This document shows positions 1-9,027 of a DNA stretch of 64,000 nucleotides, one piece after another. This DNA comes from JAPOXR01 sp965221935 (GTDB lineage Bacteria; Pseudomonadota; Alphaproteobacteria; Rhodobacterales; Rhodobacteraceae), in contig CBDCSZ010000010.1 of NCBI GenBank assembly GCA_965221935.1, positions 40,740 through 104,739 of the forward strand, written 5' to 3'. The translations under genes and the position numbers were made by a program. Below the pieces are notes generated by a model. It was not told the DNA's origin. It saw only the letters and a list, made by a program, of their open reading frames with translations, and did not search any database. Within the stretch, counting starts at the first letter, position 1. Every line of letters starts with the position of its first letter.

Positions 1-228
1 GAAAACACCTCTCTCACGGCGTTGTTTGTCAATTATGATCTTCGTATGGCAGACGCTCATGATACGGGCGACGTGCACAGGCGCCTTGAGGAACTTGGGC
101 TCGACGTGGCGGCTCTGAACGAAGGGTATGGCAGCGCTCTCGACCAAGTATTCGACGGAGTGATCAACGCCTTTGCCCACTTGAACAAGGAGTTGGCAGA
201 GTTACTGAGTCGCCAGGAAATGCGCTGA
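1..228 (+). CDS. C-terminal end of an unrecognised protein
   Basis: The reading frame is open from the first base (it begins ENTSLTALFVNYD) and stops at 226-228, so this is the 3' end of a gene that starts before the window. The 75 visible residues are acidic and helical in character, with a heptad-like leucine pattern near the end (AFAHLNKELAELLSRQEM), and have no membrane segment or recognisable motif. A TTG at 22 could be read as a start, but nothing supports it. The next gene starts 11 bases downstream on the same strand, so the two are probably co-transcribed. No function is assigned. Confidence 0.5.
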   Translation, partial: ENTSLTALFVNYDLRMADAHDTGDVHRRLEELGLDVAALNEGYGSALDQVFDGVINAFAHLNKELAELLSRQEMR

Positions 229-239
229 GAGGCCCGAGC

Positions 240-2411
240 ATGACCGGCGATTCAAGGAATTGCAAAGGGTTCGGCCGTCGCACAAATCTGGCTGCTGGTG
301 TCATTCCGGATATTGCCTGTGCCATATTCCTGTGTCTCTTCACATCGATCGCCCACGCTGAGCCGGCAGACCTGCCGTCCGGGCCCGGACGGGCGCTTCC
401 CGGTCAGCCATGCAGGATCGGCGGAGCGGACCTTCCCCCGCAATGGTCCGAAGTTGACAGATGGGCGTGGAGGGAAATCTGCGAAGGCCGCCCCGCAGAT
501 TTCGATGAGGATCTGAAGGAAGAATTCGATCCGACAGGTCCAGAGCACCAGAACAAATGGTCGGACGAACGCCGGATGCTGAGCCCAGGGTTTCTGGAAA
601 CAGTCCTTTTCCACCAGCCATTCCGCAGCGCCATCCCGTACTGGGGCGTTCGTATCAAAGGAGCTGTCTTCAGCCACGCGATCAATTTTGAAGGAGGACA
701 ACTCGACAGGCCAATCGTGTTGGCAAACTCTGCCTTCGAAAGGGCAGTGAGACTGGGGCACGTCGTTACATCGTCAAGTCTTTCCTTCAATGGATCAAGT
801 TTCGTTGGTGAGCTTGACATGGGTTCGATCTCCGTTGGCGGCAGTCTCCTCATGCGCGGCGCGGAATTTCAGGAAGTCATTCTGAAAGGGGCAAAGATCA
901 GCGGCCAACTCTCCGTGATCGGCTCCACATTCCGCGGCAATCTCAACATGAACGCGGTATCAGTTGGAGGCAGCCTCCTCATGAACGGACCGACAGAACC
1001 CCCGCCGTTGTCGGAGAAAGTCAGAACCTCATTTCAAGAGGTGGATCTGATAGGAGCTGACATCGGCGGCAGTCTTTCCACGAACGGCGCGGAATTCCGG
1101 GGCAAGTTGATCATGGATTCAATCTCCGTCGACGGAACCCTCATTATGCAGCAAGCGGCCTTTGACGTGGTGGATTTGAGTGGAGCCAACATTGGCGGGG
1201 AGATCTCCATGGTTGGCTCAGCGTTCCAGGGCAAACTCGACATGAACTCAATCTCCGTAGGCCAGAGCCTCCTCATGGGACAACATGCGGAATCTCCTCC
1301 GATGTTGGAGGAGGCCATATCCTCATTTCAGGAGGTGGATCTGAAAGAAGCGGACATTGGCGGGCAGATCTCCATGGTTGGCTCAGCGTTCCAGGGCAGA
1401 CTCGACATGGGTTCGATCTCCGTTGGCCAAAGCCTCCTCATGCGGAAAGGCACATTCAGGGAGGTGGTTTTGCTTGGTGCAAATGTCGGCGGCCAGGTTT
1501 CAATGATCAAAGCAACCGTTTTCCAGGACGGGCTCATCATGGAATTTATCTCGATTGGACAAGGCCTCCTCATGCGGGAAGGCACATTCAGGGAGGTTGA
1601 TCTGATCTTCTCCAACATCCGCGGGAGTCTTGATGTGAGGGGCGCCGAGTTGGGGAAACTCAATCTCACAGGGGCCCAGATCGACGACGAACTGGTGCTC
1701 GGCTTGCCCGAGAATCTGACCATTCAATGGAAACACTTCCCAGACGGAAATGGCACATCCTCTCCTCCAATGTTGACCCTGCAGAACACGAAGGTTTCCG
1801 CTCTTCAGGACACCATCAACAGCTGGCCGCCCGAGCTGCAGCTGGAAATGGAGGGTTTCACCTACGATCGGCTGGGCGGACTGCAGGCCGGTGGAAAGGA
1901 GATGCCCCACCAGAGAGGAAGCGAATGGTATGTCGACTGGCTGGCGCTGGACCAATCCTATTCCCCGCAGCCCTATAAACAGTTGGCGGATGTTCTGGAG
2001 ACCTCGGGACATGAGTTCATGGCAAACGACATTCTGTTTGCTGGCCGCAACCGTGAATTGAAGGAATCCTGGCCACACAACAAGCTAAAATGGCTGGGGC
2101 TGTCGGCACTTGGGGCGACCATCGGTTATGGTTACGGATGGAGGTATTTCTTGTCCGTTTTATGGATAGTAGCATTCACGGCGATCGGGTGTCTTGTCCT
2201 TCGCTGTGAGCCTAACCGCCCCAACAAAACTGAAAGACTGGGTTTCTGGTATAGTCTTGACATGTTGCTGCCGGTCATCCGTCTCCGCGAGGAACACTAT
2301 AAGGTCGATCTGTCAAACACTTATGTCAGACGCTATTTCTATATTCACAAATTGATCGGATACATCCTTGTGTTCTTCGTCATCGCCGGACTGGCGGGTC
2401 TGACTCAATAG
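240..2411 (+). CDS. Signal-peptide protein with pentapeptide-like beta repeats and C-terminal membrane segments
   Basis: 723 residues. A hydrophobic segment near residues 20-40 ending in AHA looks like a signal peptide or anchor. Residues about 130-500 hold a degenerate repeat of roughly 40 residues with the pattern F-x-E-V-D-L-x-G-A-x-I-G-G-x-x-S followed by G-x-L-x-M-x-S-I-S-V-G-x-S-L-L-M, seen about seven times, which suggests a beta-helix like that of pentapeptide-repeat proteins. The C-terminus has hydrophobic segments at about 615-650 and 700-720. Similar proteins have been labelled membrane-associated oxidoreductase, but no cofactor or catalytic motif is visible. ATG at 240 follows a GAGAGG purine stretch. 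It probably exposes a repeat domain outside the inner membrane. Its function is unknown. Confidence 0.75.
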   Translation: MTGDSRNCKGFGRRTNLAAGVIPDIACAIFLCLFTSIAHAEPADLPSGPGRALPGQPCRIGGADLPPQWSEVDRWAWREICEGRPADFDEDLKEEFDPTGPEHQNKWSDERRMLSPGFLETVLFHQPFRSAIPYWGVRIKGAVFSHAINFEGGQLDRPIVLANSAFERAVRLGHVVTSSSLSFNGSSFVGELDMGSISVGGSLLMRGAEFQEVILKGAKISGQLSVIGSTFRGNLNMNAVSVGGSLLMNGPTEPPPLSEKVRTSFQEVDLIGADIGGSLSTNGAEFRGKLIMDSISVDGTLIMQQAAFDVVDLSGANIGGEISMVGSAFQGKLDMNSISVGQSLLMGQHAESPPMLEEAISSFQEVDLKEADIGGQISMVGSAFQGRLDMGSISVGQSLLMRKGTFREVVLLGANVGGQVSMIKATVFQDGLIMEFISIGQGLLMREGTFREVDLIFSNIRGSLDVRGAELGKLNLTGAQIDDELVLGLPENLTIQWKHFPDGNGTSSPPMLTLQNTKVSALQDTINSWPPELQLEMEGFTYDRLGGLQAGGKEMPHQRGSEWYVDWLALDQSYSPQPYKQLADVLETSGHEFMANDILFAGRNRELKESWPHNKLKWLGLSALGATIGYGYGWRYFLSVLWIVAFTAIGCLVLRCEPNRPNKTERLGFWYSLDMLLPVIRLREEHYKVDLSNTYVRRYFYIHKLIGYILVFFVIAGLAGLTQ

Positions 2412-2594
2412 ACCTGCCGGATAGCATAAACCTCCGATGGGCTTGAACGTGTAACGCAACACCTGATCATCCGGTTTCCGGGGAAATCCGGACCCGTAAC
2501 GGTCCCTCTCGTGCCCTTCAGTGCACAAATGATAGACAACTACCCGTGAACAGGACGAAAGCACTCGTCACTCAGGCTGGAAGGTCCCTTCAGC

Positions 2595-3182
2595 ATGCCC
2601 ACTGATACTACGGACAAACAGCGAGAGCTGCTGCGCCTGCAAGCTGGCGAAGTCCGTGTCTACGCGCCGCCAGACTGGTTGACACGGAGGTTCGCCATTT
2701 GGGCGCTCATCGGCACCTTTACGCTCGGTCCCGCTGTGGCGGCACTCTTTTTTACGGCAGTCGACCAATGGGTGCGAAACACAATTGATGACCGCATGAG
2801 CGATCCGGATATGTACAAGTCGGTGTCGCTTAAGCCAGAGGAGTTTTCGCGCCTGCCTTTGCATTGGCGGCAAGCTCTTGCCGAGATTTCAGTGCGTTCG
2901 GAAACAGCGGAATTGGCTGAGGTGCGCGAATTGATGAAGACTCTGACGCCGGAACAGACCGAACTGATAGACCGGATAGCGCCATACGTGACTGATGGAA
3001 TGCTTGTTCGTGACAGTGACAATTCTTCGAACCACTCCATACCCGGGCTCTCACTCATCAATTTCGCCACGCTAGAGGAGTTGGGTATACTTCAAAATAT
3101 ACAACGGGGACTCAGGATAACTGAAATTCCTCTTGATCGTCCAACTGTTCTGACAGGAACAACGGCGGCTCTCAAAATTCTA
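2595..3182 (+). pseudogene. 5' half of an unknown membrane protein gene split by the IS1634-bounded unit
   Basis: An open frame from ATG 2595 has one membrane segment at about residues 35-58 and a helical region after it. It runs into the IS1634 copy and stops artificially at 3222-3224. The frame rejoins perfectly with the sequence at 46288-46518 if the unit between the two TCTAAG copies is removed: the codons read ATT-CTA-AGG-TCA across the junction, giving a protein of about 272 residues. The family is not recognised. This half is probably non-functional because the C-terminal 76 residues lie 43 kb away. Confidence 0.8.
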
Positions 3183-3184
3183 AG
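3179..3184. repeat. Target-site duplication TCTAAG, left copy
   Basis: TCTAAG directly precedes the 10-bp terminal repeat CGGAACTTCA of the left IS1634 copy. The same six bases directly follow the right terminal repeat of the second copy at 46284-46289. A duplication of this size fits IS1634/IS4-type insertion. Confidence 0.8.
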
Positions 3185-5309
3185 CGGAACTTCAACCTGC
3201 CAAAACCCCCCGCGCTCCCCGTAAGACGTTGAAAACGTGAGGTTTTTTGGCCACCGGGCCGCTTTTATCCTGTCAAAAAGTTTCCAGTGCGGTCTGCGCG
3301 GTTTCAGGCCGCGCCCCCACTGACGTATTTTCGCAACAGTGCGCGTTATTATGGTGTTACAGGCACACATCCTGTGGACACGGAGACGGAAGGCGCCATG
3401 GATTGTTGTCATTGCGCAGGGAGACCGCCCATGTCATTCCACATCGAGACCATCCCCAACCGGCGCGGCCGCGACACAATCCTGCTCCGGGAGGCCTGGC
3501 GCGAAGGCGCGAAGGTCAGGAAGCGCACCATCGCCAACCTCACCTGTCTGCCGCCGGCGGTCATCGAAGGCTTCCGCGCCGTGCTCAGGGGCGGAATCGT
3601 TCTCGGCTCCCCGGACGAGGTGTTCGGAATCCGCAGGTCGCTGCCGCACGGCCACGCGGCGGCGGTTCTCGGGACCATGCGGAGCCTCGGGTTCGAAGGC
3701 ATCCTCGGGCGGAAAAAAAGCCGGATGCGCGGCCTCGCCGCGGCCGCGGTCGCGGCCCGCATCATCGACCCGGCCTCCAAGCTCGCCACAGCCAGGGCCC
3801 TTGACCCGGAGACCGCCTCCACCAGCCTCGGGGAGCAGCTCTGCCTCGGATCCGTCACCGGAAACGAGATGCTGGACATGCTGGACTGGCTGCTGGAGCG
3901 CCAGCCCTGGATCGAGCGCAGCCTCGCGAACCGGCATCTCAGGGGCGGAACCCTGGCGCTTTATGACGTGAGCTCAAGCTGGGTCGAGGGAAGGAAATGC
4001 CCGCTCGCCGCCTTCGGGCACAGCAGGGACGGGAAGAAGGGGAAAATGCAGATCACATACGGCCTGGTCTGCTCGGGGGACGGAACCCCGGTCGCCGTCG
4101 AGGTGTTCAGCGGAAACACCGCCGATCCGGACACCGTCAGGGGCCAGGCGGAGAAGCTGCGCCGCCGTTTCCGGGTTGAGAACATCGCGCTGGTCGGCGA
4201 CCGCGGCATGATCACGTCGGCCCGCGTCAGGGAGGATCTGATTCCTCTCGGCCTTGACTGGATATCGGCGCTCAGGAGCGCCGATATCCGGAAGCTTGTG
4301 AAGAAGGGGAAGGACGCGCCGGCGGCGCTGGATCCGGCGAGGCTCGCTGAGGATCAGGTCGCCGAGACCGTGTCCCCGGACTTTCCCGGCGAGCGGCTGC
4401 TGGTCTGCCTCAATCCCCGGCTGCGGGAGGAGAGGGCCCGGAAGCGGGAGGATCTGCTCAGGGCGACAGAACAGACGCTGGCTGAGATCGCCGCGGCGGC
4501 GGCCCGCCGCCGGCCGGGCCCGAAGAGCCGCGAGCTGACGGCGAAGGCCCTGGGGCGCAGGGGCAACAGAAAAAAGGTCGAAAAACACTTCAGCATTGAG
4601 ATCCGGGACGGCGGAATGGACTGGAGCCGCGACGCGGCGGGGATCGCGCGGGAGTCGGCCCTCGACGGAATCTATGTGGTGCGCACCAGCCTCGGAAAGG
4701 AATCCATCGGCGGCGAGGCGGCGGTGGCGGCGTATAAAAGCCTCGCGCTCGTCGAGCGCGCATTCCGGACCATGAAGACGTCAGGGCTGAGGGTCCGCCC
4801 GTTCCATGTTCACAGTGAGAGGCGGGTGCGGGCGCATGTGTTCCTCTGCATGCTCGCCTGGCATGTGGAGCGGAGCATGCGGGAGAAGCTCGCCCCCATC
4901 CTGTTCGAGGATGACGACCGCGAAGCCGCGCGCGCCGGGCGGTCGACCCCGGTTGAAAAGGCGGAGGTCTCCGGAAGCGCCAGGGCCAAGGCGGCTTCGA
5001 AACAGACCCCGGACGGCCTGCCGGTCCACAGCTTCGCAACGCTCATGGCCGATCTCGGAACGCTGACGCTGAACGACGCCTTCCTGCCCGGAAGGCCCGG
5101 CAGCGCGTTCCGCATGGCCGCGCGGCCGACCGCGCTCCAGAAAAGGGCCTTTGATCTTCTGGAGATCAAACCGCCCGGAAATGTTGTCAGTTCAGTGACA
5201 GGCTGAAAAAGCCCTCCGGCCCGGCCGGACCCCCGGAAAATCAAGCGAAAACAACACGGTGTCCCTGCCTGCGCGGAGAAAACATGTCAAATCCCGACGT
5301 GAAGTTCCG
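3185..5309 (+). mobile_element. IS1634-family insertion sequence, copy A
   Basis: 2125 bp bounded by perfect 10-bp inverted repeats, CGGAACTTCA at 3185-3194 and TGAAGTTCCG at 5300-5309. It is nearly identical to copy B (44159-46283), which has the same length and orientation. One transposase gene fills it. A GC-rich inverted repeat just after the transposase stop (about 5212-5236) may act as a terminator. The bases immediately outside the right end (5310 on) do not match those left of 3185, so this copy on its own has no target duplication. The duplication is found only between the outer ends of copies A and B. Confidence 0.88.
3431..5206 (+). CDS. IS1634-family DDE transposase (copy A)
   Basis: 591 residues from ATG 3431 (MSFHIETIPNRRGR). 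This start fits the family better than the longer open frame reaching 3287, whose extra residues are low-complexity. The N-terminus reads like the family's leader (RDTILLREAWREGAKVRKRT). Catalytic-core landmarks include YDVSSSWVEG, VGDRGMIT and the C-terminal RAFRTMKTSGLRVRPFHV, followed by RRVRAHVFLCMLAW, typical of IS4-superfamily enzymes. It should catalyse cut-and-paste transposition of its element. No frameshift is seen, so it is probably active. Confidence 0.9.
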   Translation: MSFHIETIPNRRGRDTILLREAWREGAKVRKRTIANLTCLPPAVIEGFRAVLRGGIVLGSPDEVFGIRRSLPHGHAAAVLGTMRSLGFEGILGRKKSRMRGLAAAAVAARIIDPASKLATARALDPETASTSLGEQLCLGSVTGNEMLDMLDWLLERQPWIERSLANRHLRGGTLALYDVSSSWVEGRKCPLAAFGHSRDGKKGKMQITYGLVCSGDGTPVAVEVFSGNTADPDTVRGQAEKLRRRFRVENIALVGDRGMITSARVREDLIPLGLDWISALRSADIRKLVKKGKDAPAALDPARLAEDQVAETVSPDFPGERLLVCLNPRLREERARKREDLLRATEQTLAEIAAAAARRRPGPKSRELTAKALGRRGNRKKVEKHFSIEIRDGGMDWSRDAAGIARESALDGIYVVRTSLGKESIGGEAAVAAYKSLALVERAFRTMKTSGLRVRPFHVHSERRVRAHVFLCMLAWHVERSMREKLAPILFEDDDREAARAGRSTPVEKAEVSGSARAKAASKQTPDGLPVHSFATLMADLGTLTLNDAFLPGRPGSAFRMAARPTALQKRAFDLLEIKPPGNVVSSVTG

Positions 5310-5370
5310 CTTAGAGGCCCCGTCGGGTATGGCCGTCATCTGCTATCCATGGGGAATATTTGTCGCCTGA
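5310..5370 (+). pseudogene. Possible 3' end of znuB adjoining IS1634 copy A
   Basis: Directly after the IS end an open frame reads LEAPSGMAVICYPWGIFVA and then stops at 5368-5370. This resembles the P-x-G...V-x-x-x-x-x-x-F tail of ZnuB-type permeases. The znuB gene at 43566-44158 is broken by the other IS copy and lacks its C-terminus, so these could be displaced ends of one gene with about 45-55 residues lost between them. The match is short and weak. The following 200 bases to 5566 contain no gene that I recognise. Confidence 0.3.
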
Positions 5371-5566
5371 GCACCGCAGCTGCGACAGGAATTTCGCGTC
5401 AGAGACAAGATCCGCCGGAATCCTCGCCTGAATGAAGTGTGCGCTCAATGGCAAGGCGCGAAAACCAGACCGACAAGATTCGTTTCTGAGACATGGTTAA
5501 TTCTTACAATGTTCCTTTTATATCGCAAGTCTTCGCCGCTTGCGAAACTTTTCAAAAATGCAGCGG

Positions 5567-6715
5567 TCAGCCGGTCAGGCGCGCCAGCAAATCCCGGCTT
5601 GGCAGACCGTCAGGCGTCTCACCCAGCCCGGCTTGCGCCAATTGGACGCTCCGCAGCGTTGCCGGGCCCGCTATCCCGTCAACGCCGCCGCAATCGTAAC
5701 CGGCGGCGGCCAGGCGCCTCTGCAGCTCCATCATTTGGTCCCGCGAGAGCGGACGATCCGGCGGCGGCCAGGCAGGGCGGACGGCAGAATCCGATCCCAA
5801 CTCGTCCGCCAGCAGGCCAACGGAAAGCGCATAGAAGGGGGACCGGTTGTAGCGCAAAAGCACAGAAAAATTCGCCGTGGTCAAAAACGCCGGCCCCTGG
5901 CTGCCGGCCGGAAGGAAGAGCGAGCACGGCCCCCAGCCGGCAATCGGCATTGCGCTCGCCAGGCAGACGCCGGACAGCTCCCAGCGCAGGGCGGACTCAG
6001 ACTTCCAGTGGCCCGACATCATGAAGTCAAAGCTGTCCGGAAGGACGGCTTCGCCGCCCCAGGGCAGATCCCGCCGCCAGCCGCGCCTGCTGAGAAACCG
6101 GCCGGCGGATGCGAGCGCATCTTCCGGATTCTCTCCCCAAATGTCAGGAACGCCGGATTGACGCAGGCTGACCGCGTCCGACTGATAGCTCGACGGCATG
6201 AACTGGGTGTGGCCCATTGCGCCTGCCCAGGATCCCTTGAGGTCGGCGATGTCCGCTGCCCCGGAATGTAAAATCCTCAGCGCGGCGAGCAGTTCCTTCT
6301 CGAAATATTCCGGCCGTCTTCCCGACCATGCGAGAGTCGCCAATGCGTCGAGAGCCGGCACCTCGCCGCGGGTTTTTCCGAAATTCGATTCAATGCCCCA
6401 GATCGCGGCGAGAATCCTGGCATCAACGCCAAACGCGGCCCCGGCCCCGGCGAGCGCCCCGGCATGCCGCAAAAGAGCTTCCCTGCCGTCGTTCACGCAG
6501 GAATCTGTGACCGCGCGACCGAGATAATCGGACGCAGTCAGTTGAAATTCGGGCTGCGCTCGATCCCGTTCCAAAGAGTCCGTGTTTATCCGGACAGCGC
6601 CGGCAAACCGTTCGACCGCATCCCGCGCAATGCCGGCCGCAAGGGCCCGCTGCCGAAACCGCGTGACCCAGTCGGCAAACGCCAGCCCGTGACTGTCTTG
6701 ACGATGTTCGCTCAT
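5567..6715 (-). CDS. mltB: Lytic murein transglycosylase, MltB family, with C-terminal peptidoglycan-binding domain
   Basis: 382 residues. The transglycosylase domain covers about residues 10-300, with the catalytic glutamate in IWGIESNFG, and with MGHTQFMPSSY and WGENPEDALASAGRFL, which are diagnostic for MltB. A peptidoglycan-binding type 1 domain is at about 320-380 (LQRRLAAAGYDCGGVDGIAG). The enzyme cleaves the MurNAc-GlcNAc bond to form 1,6-anhydro ends. Unusually, no signal peptide precedes the domain: the visible start MSEHRQDSHG is hydrophilic, so either an upstream signal was lost or the protein stays cytoplasmic. Its ATG overlaps the rnr stop by 4 bases (ATGA), so translation is coupled to rnr. 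Confidence 0.88.
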   Translation of the reverse strand: MSEHRQDSHGLAFADWVTRFRQRALAAGIARDAVERFAGAVRINTDSLERDRAQPEFQLTASDYLGRAVTDSCVNDGREALLRHAGALAGAGAAFGVDARILAAIWGIESNFGKTRGEVPALDALATLAWSGRRPEYFEKELLAALRILHSGAADIADLKGSWAGAMGHTQFMPSSYQSDAVSLRQSGVPDIWGENPEDALASAGRFLSRRGWRRDLPWGGEAVLPDSFDFMMSGHWKSESALRWELSGVCLASAMPIAGWGPCSLFLPAGSQGPAFLTTANFSVLLRYNRSPFYALSVGLLADELGSDSAVRPAWPPPDRPLSRDQMMELQRRLAAAGYDCGGVDGIAGPATLRSVQLAQAGLGETPDGLPSRDLLARLTG

Positions 6716-8604
6716 CGCCGCCCTTTGCCGGAGCCTTTGCCCCTGCGGGCGCGGCGCGGCGGCCGCCCCCCGCCCGACATGTCAAATGTGAGACGTCCGG
6801 TGGCCGGGTCCGCGTCCGTCAGCGTCACTTTGACGCTGGCGCCGGCTCTGATCTCTTTGCCGCTCCGCGTGCCGGTGAATGTCTGGCTGTCCGCATTAAA
6901 GCGGAAATATTCCGATCCGAGCCGCCGCGCCGGAACAAGCCCTTCGGCGCCTGTTTCGTCCAGCCGCACAAATGCGCCAAATCGTGCCACCGATGTCAGC
7001 GAACCGGTGAATTCGGCATTGATCCTGTCTTCCAGGAAGGCTGCCGCAAAGCGGTCCAGAGTGTCCCGCTCGGCGGCGGCGGACCGCCGCTCCGCATTTG
7101 AAACATGGAGGGCGATTTCCGCCAGCGACGAGATCTCGGGATCCGTGATGCCGTCGTCGCCCAGACCCAATGCGCGAATGAGGAGCCGATGTATAATCAA
7201 GTCGGCGTAGCGGCGGATAGGCGATGTGAAATGCGCATAGCGGCGCAGGTTCAAACCGAAATGCCCACCCGGCTCGGCGCGGTAGGCCGCTTGGCTCATT
7301 GCGCGGAGAACGGCTAAATTGATCAGCTGCCGATATTCGGTTCCGGCCGCCGCGGCCAAAAGCCTGTTGCAGCGCGCGGCGGCGATGCGGTCTGATTTTG
7401 CAAAGCGCAGGCCGCAGGAACCGGCGATCCGGGCAAGTTCGTCAATTCTCTGGCTTTCCGGGTCGTCATGCGTCCGGCAAAGATACCGGATGCGGTGTTT
7501 TTCGAGCGTTTCCGCAGCACAGACATTCGCCAACACCATGAATTCTTCGATCAGCCGGTGGGTTTCGAACCTGGGCGCCGGGCAAATTCCGGCGATTGAA
7601 CCGTCATCCGCAAAGATCACCTGGCGCTCTGTCAGATCAAGATCCAGCGGCTGCCGCCGCGCGCGGGCCATGGTGAGCGCGGCGAAGGCGGACTGCAGCG
7701 CTTTCAGGCTCGGCGTGACCCCCGGCTGGCCGCGATCGCCGCGCATCAGCTCCTGGGCGTATTCATAGCTGAGGGCAGCCCGCGACCGTATCAGCCCGCG
7801 CACGAATTCGTGGGAATCCTTGTTGCCGTCACGATCGAGAACCATGCGTACTGCAATGCAGGGCCGGTCCTGCCCGGCATGCAGCGAGCATGCCTGTCCA
7901 GAGAGAAGGTCAGGCAGCATCGGGACAGCGAAATCCGGAAAGTATGTGGAATTGCCGCGCCTCATGGCCTCGCGGTCAATTGCCGTTCCGGGCCGAACGA
8001 AATGCGCGACATCGGCGATCGCGACCCACACAACAAATCCTGACATGTTTTCGGGGTCAGGATCGGATTGGGCGAACACCGCGTCATCCCGGTCGCTCGC
8101 GTCTTCGGGGTCAATGGTGACGAAATCGAGATGCCGCAGGTCAGTCCGGCGGGCGCCGCCGGGTTCTTCCAATTCAGCTGCCTCGCCCAGAACATCGCCG
8201 GGGAAACCGCAGGCAATGCCGTAGCCGCGCATCGCGATTTCCGACAGCGAAGCGAGTTGCTCCGGCTCACCGAGCCTGGCCACAACTTTCGCCCAGTCCC
8301 ATTTGCCCGGGTGACGCAGATATTCGACGAGTTCGCCGTCAGCCGCGCCCTGGGAATCGCTCTTGGCGACACTCAGTTTGCCAGTTCCGCCGCCGTCGAC
8401 CGGAGCCACTGACCGTCTGCGCCCCTTGACGCGGAATACTCCGATTTCGGATGTGTGGCTGTCGCCGGAATTCATGGGCGCCGAGCCGGCGCGGTTTGAG
8501 CGCCTGACAAAACCGCCCATGCCTGCTTCGGAAGGGCTGTGTCGGCCGCTTTCATCCCGGGTTTGATCGTCTCGGCCCGCCCGCAGCGCCTGTCGGGAAA
8601 ACAC
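6712..8604 (-). CDS. rnr: RNase R/RNase II-family 3'-5' exoribonuclease with shortened N-terminus
   Basis: Up to 630 residues. The RNB catalytic domain is clear, with the metal-binding aspartates in TIDPEDASDRDDAVF and later YAHFTSPIRRYADLIIHR. An S1 domain lies near the C-terminus, followed by a basic tail (RPPRRARRGKGSGKGRR). Family members in alphaproteobacteria are usually 740 residues or more. Here the winged-helix domain and most of the first cold-shock domain are missing, and homology begins only around IGVFRVKGRRRSVAPVD. The GTG at 8604 is the farthest start, but the ATG at 8475 (MNSGDSHTSE) is equally possible. The enzyme degrades structured RNA. The truncation may alter its helicase-like unwinding activity. 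Confidence 0.85.
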   Translation of the reverse strand: MFSRQALRAGRDDQTRDESGRHSPSEAGMGGFVRRSNRAGSAPMNSGDSHTSEIGVFRVKGRRRSVAPVDGGGTGKLSVAKSDSQGAADGELVEYLRHPGKWDWAKVVARLGEPEQLASLSEIAMRGYGIACGFPGDVLGEAAELEEPGGARRTDLRHLDFVTIDPEDASDRDDAVFAQSDPDPENMSGFVVWVAIADVAHFVRPGTAIDREAMRRGNSTYFPDFAVPMLPDLLSGQACSLHAGQDRPCIAVRMVLDRDGNKDSHEFVRGLIRSRAALSYEYAQELMRGDRGQPGVTPSLKALQSAFAALTMARARRQPLDLDLTERQVIFADDGSIAGICPAPRFETHRLIEEFMVLANVCAAETLEKHRIRYLCRTHDDPESQRIDELARIAGSCGLRFAKSDRIAAARCNRLLAAAAGTEYRQLINLAVLRAMSQAAYRAEPGGHFGLNLRRYAHFTSPIRRYADLIIHRLLIRALGLGDDGITDPEISSLAEIALHVSNAERRSAAAERDTLDRFAAAFLEDRINAEFTGSLTSVARFGAFVRLDETGAEGLVPARRLGSEYFRFNADSQTFTGTRSGKEIRAGASVKVTLTDADPATGRLTFDMSGGGRPPRRARRGKGSGKGRR

Positions 8605-8711
8605 GCAGATCCCGTATCGGGGATGGCCTCAGGCGAACAGCGGATACGGAACGCAAACTGCGGGCGAGAGCGCCCATCGGCGGAAAGCTGCGCAGTCCGG
8701 TGCCTTGACTG

Positions 8712-9011
8712 TCAATGTTCACCCGCCTGGCTGCGGGCAAATGCGGCTTTCTGCTCCGGCGACGCTTCGGTCTGGTACTGCCGTCTCCAGTCCTCAAACG
8801 GCATGCCGTAAACGATCTCCCGGGCATCGGCTTTGCTCATCTCAATGCCTTTTTCGCCCGCCGCTTCCTGATACCATCTGCTCAGGCAGTTGCGGCAAAA
8901 GCCGGTCAGATTCATCATATCGATGTTTTGCACATCCGTGCGGCTGCGCAGATGGTCCCGGAGCCGCCTGAAGGCGGCCGCTTCGAGTTCCGTTTTGGTC
9001 AGACTGTCCAT
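8712..9011 (-). CDS. DUF1244 family protein
   Basis: 99 residues, and nearly the whole protein matches the DUF1244 pattern: TELEAAAFRRLRDHLRSRTD, VQNIDMMNLTGFCRNCLS and AREIVYGMPFEDWR. Two conserved cysteines (C-R-N-C) may bind metal. The family is widespread in alpha- and gammaproteobacteria and has no established function. It sits 16 bases after the pheS stop and about 110 bases before rnr on the same strand, probably in one transcription unit. Confidence 0.88.
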   Translation of the reverse strand: MDSLTKTELEAAAFRRLRDHLRSRTDVQNIDMMNLTGFCRNCLSRWYQEAAGEKGIEMSKADAREIVYGMPFEDWRRQYQTEASPEQKAAFARSQAGEH

Positions 9012-9027
9012 ATCGCCCCCGCCCCGA

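Noticed and set aside
3185..5309. An independent target-site duplication for IS1634 copy A, and another for copy B
   Set aside because: The inner flanks (5310 on, and before 44159) match neither each other nor the outer flanks. Only the outer ends of the pair share TCTAAG.
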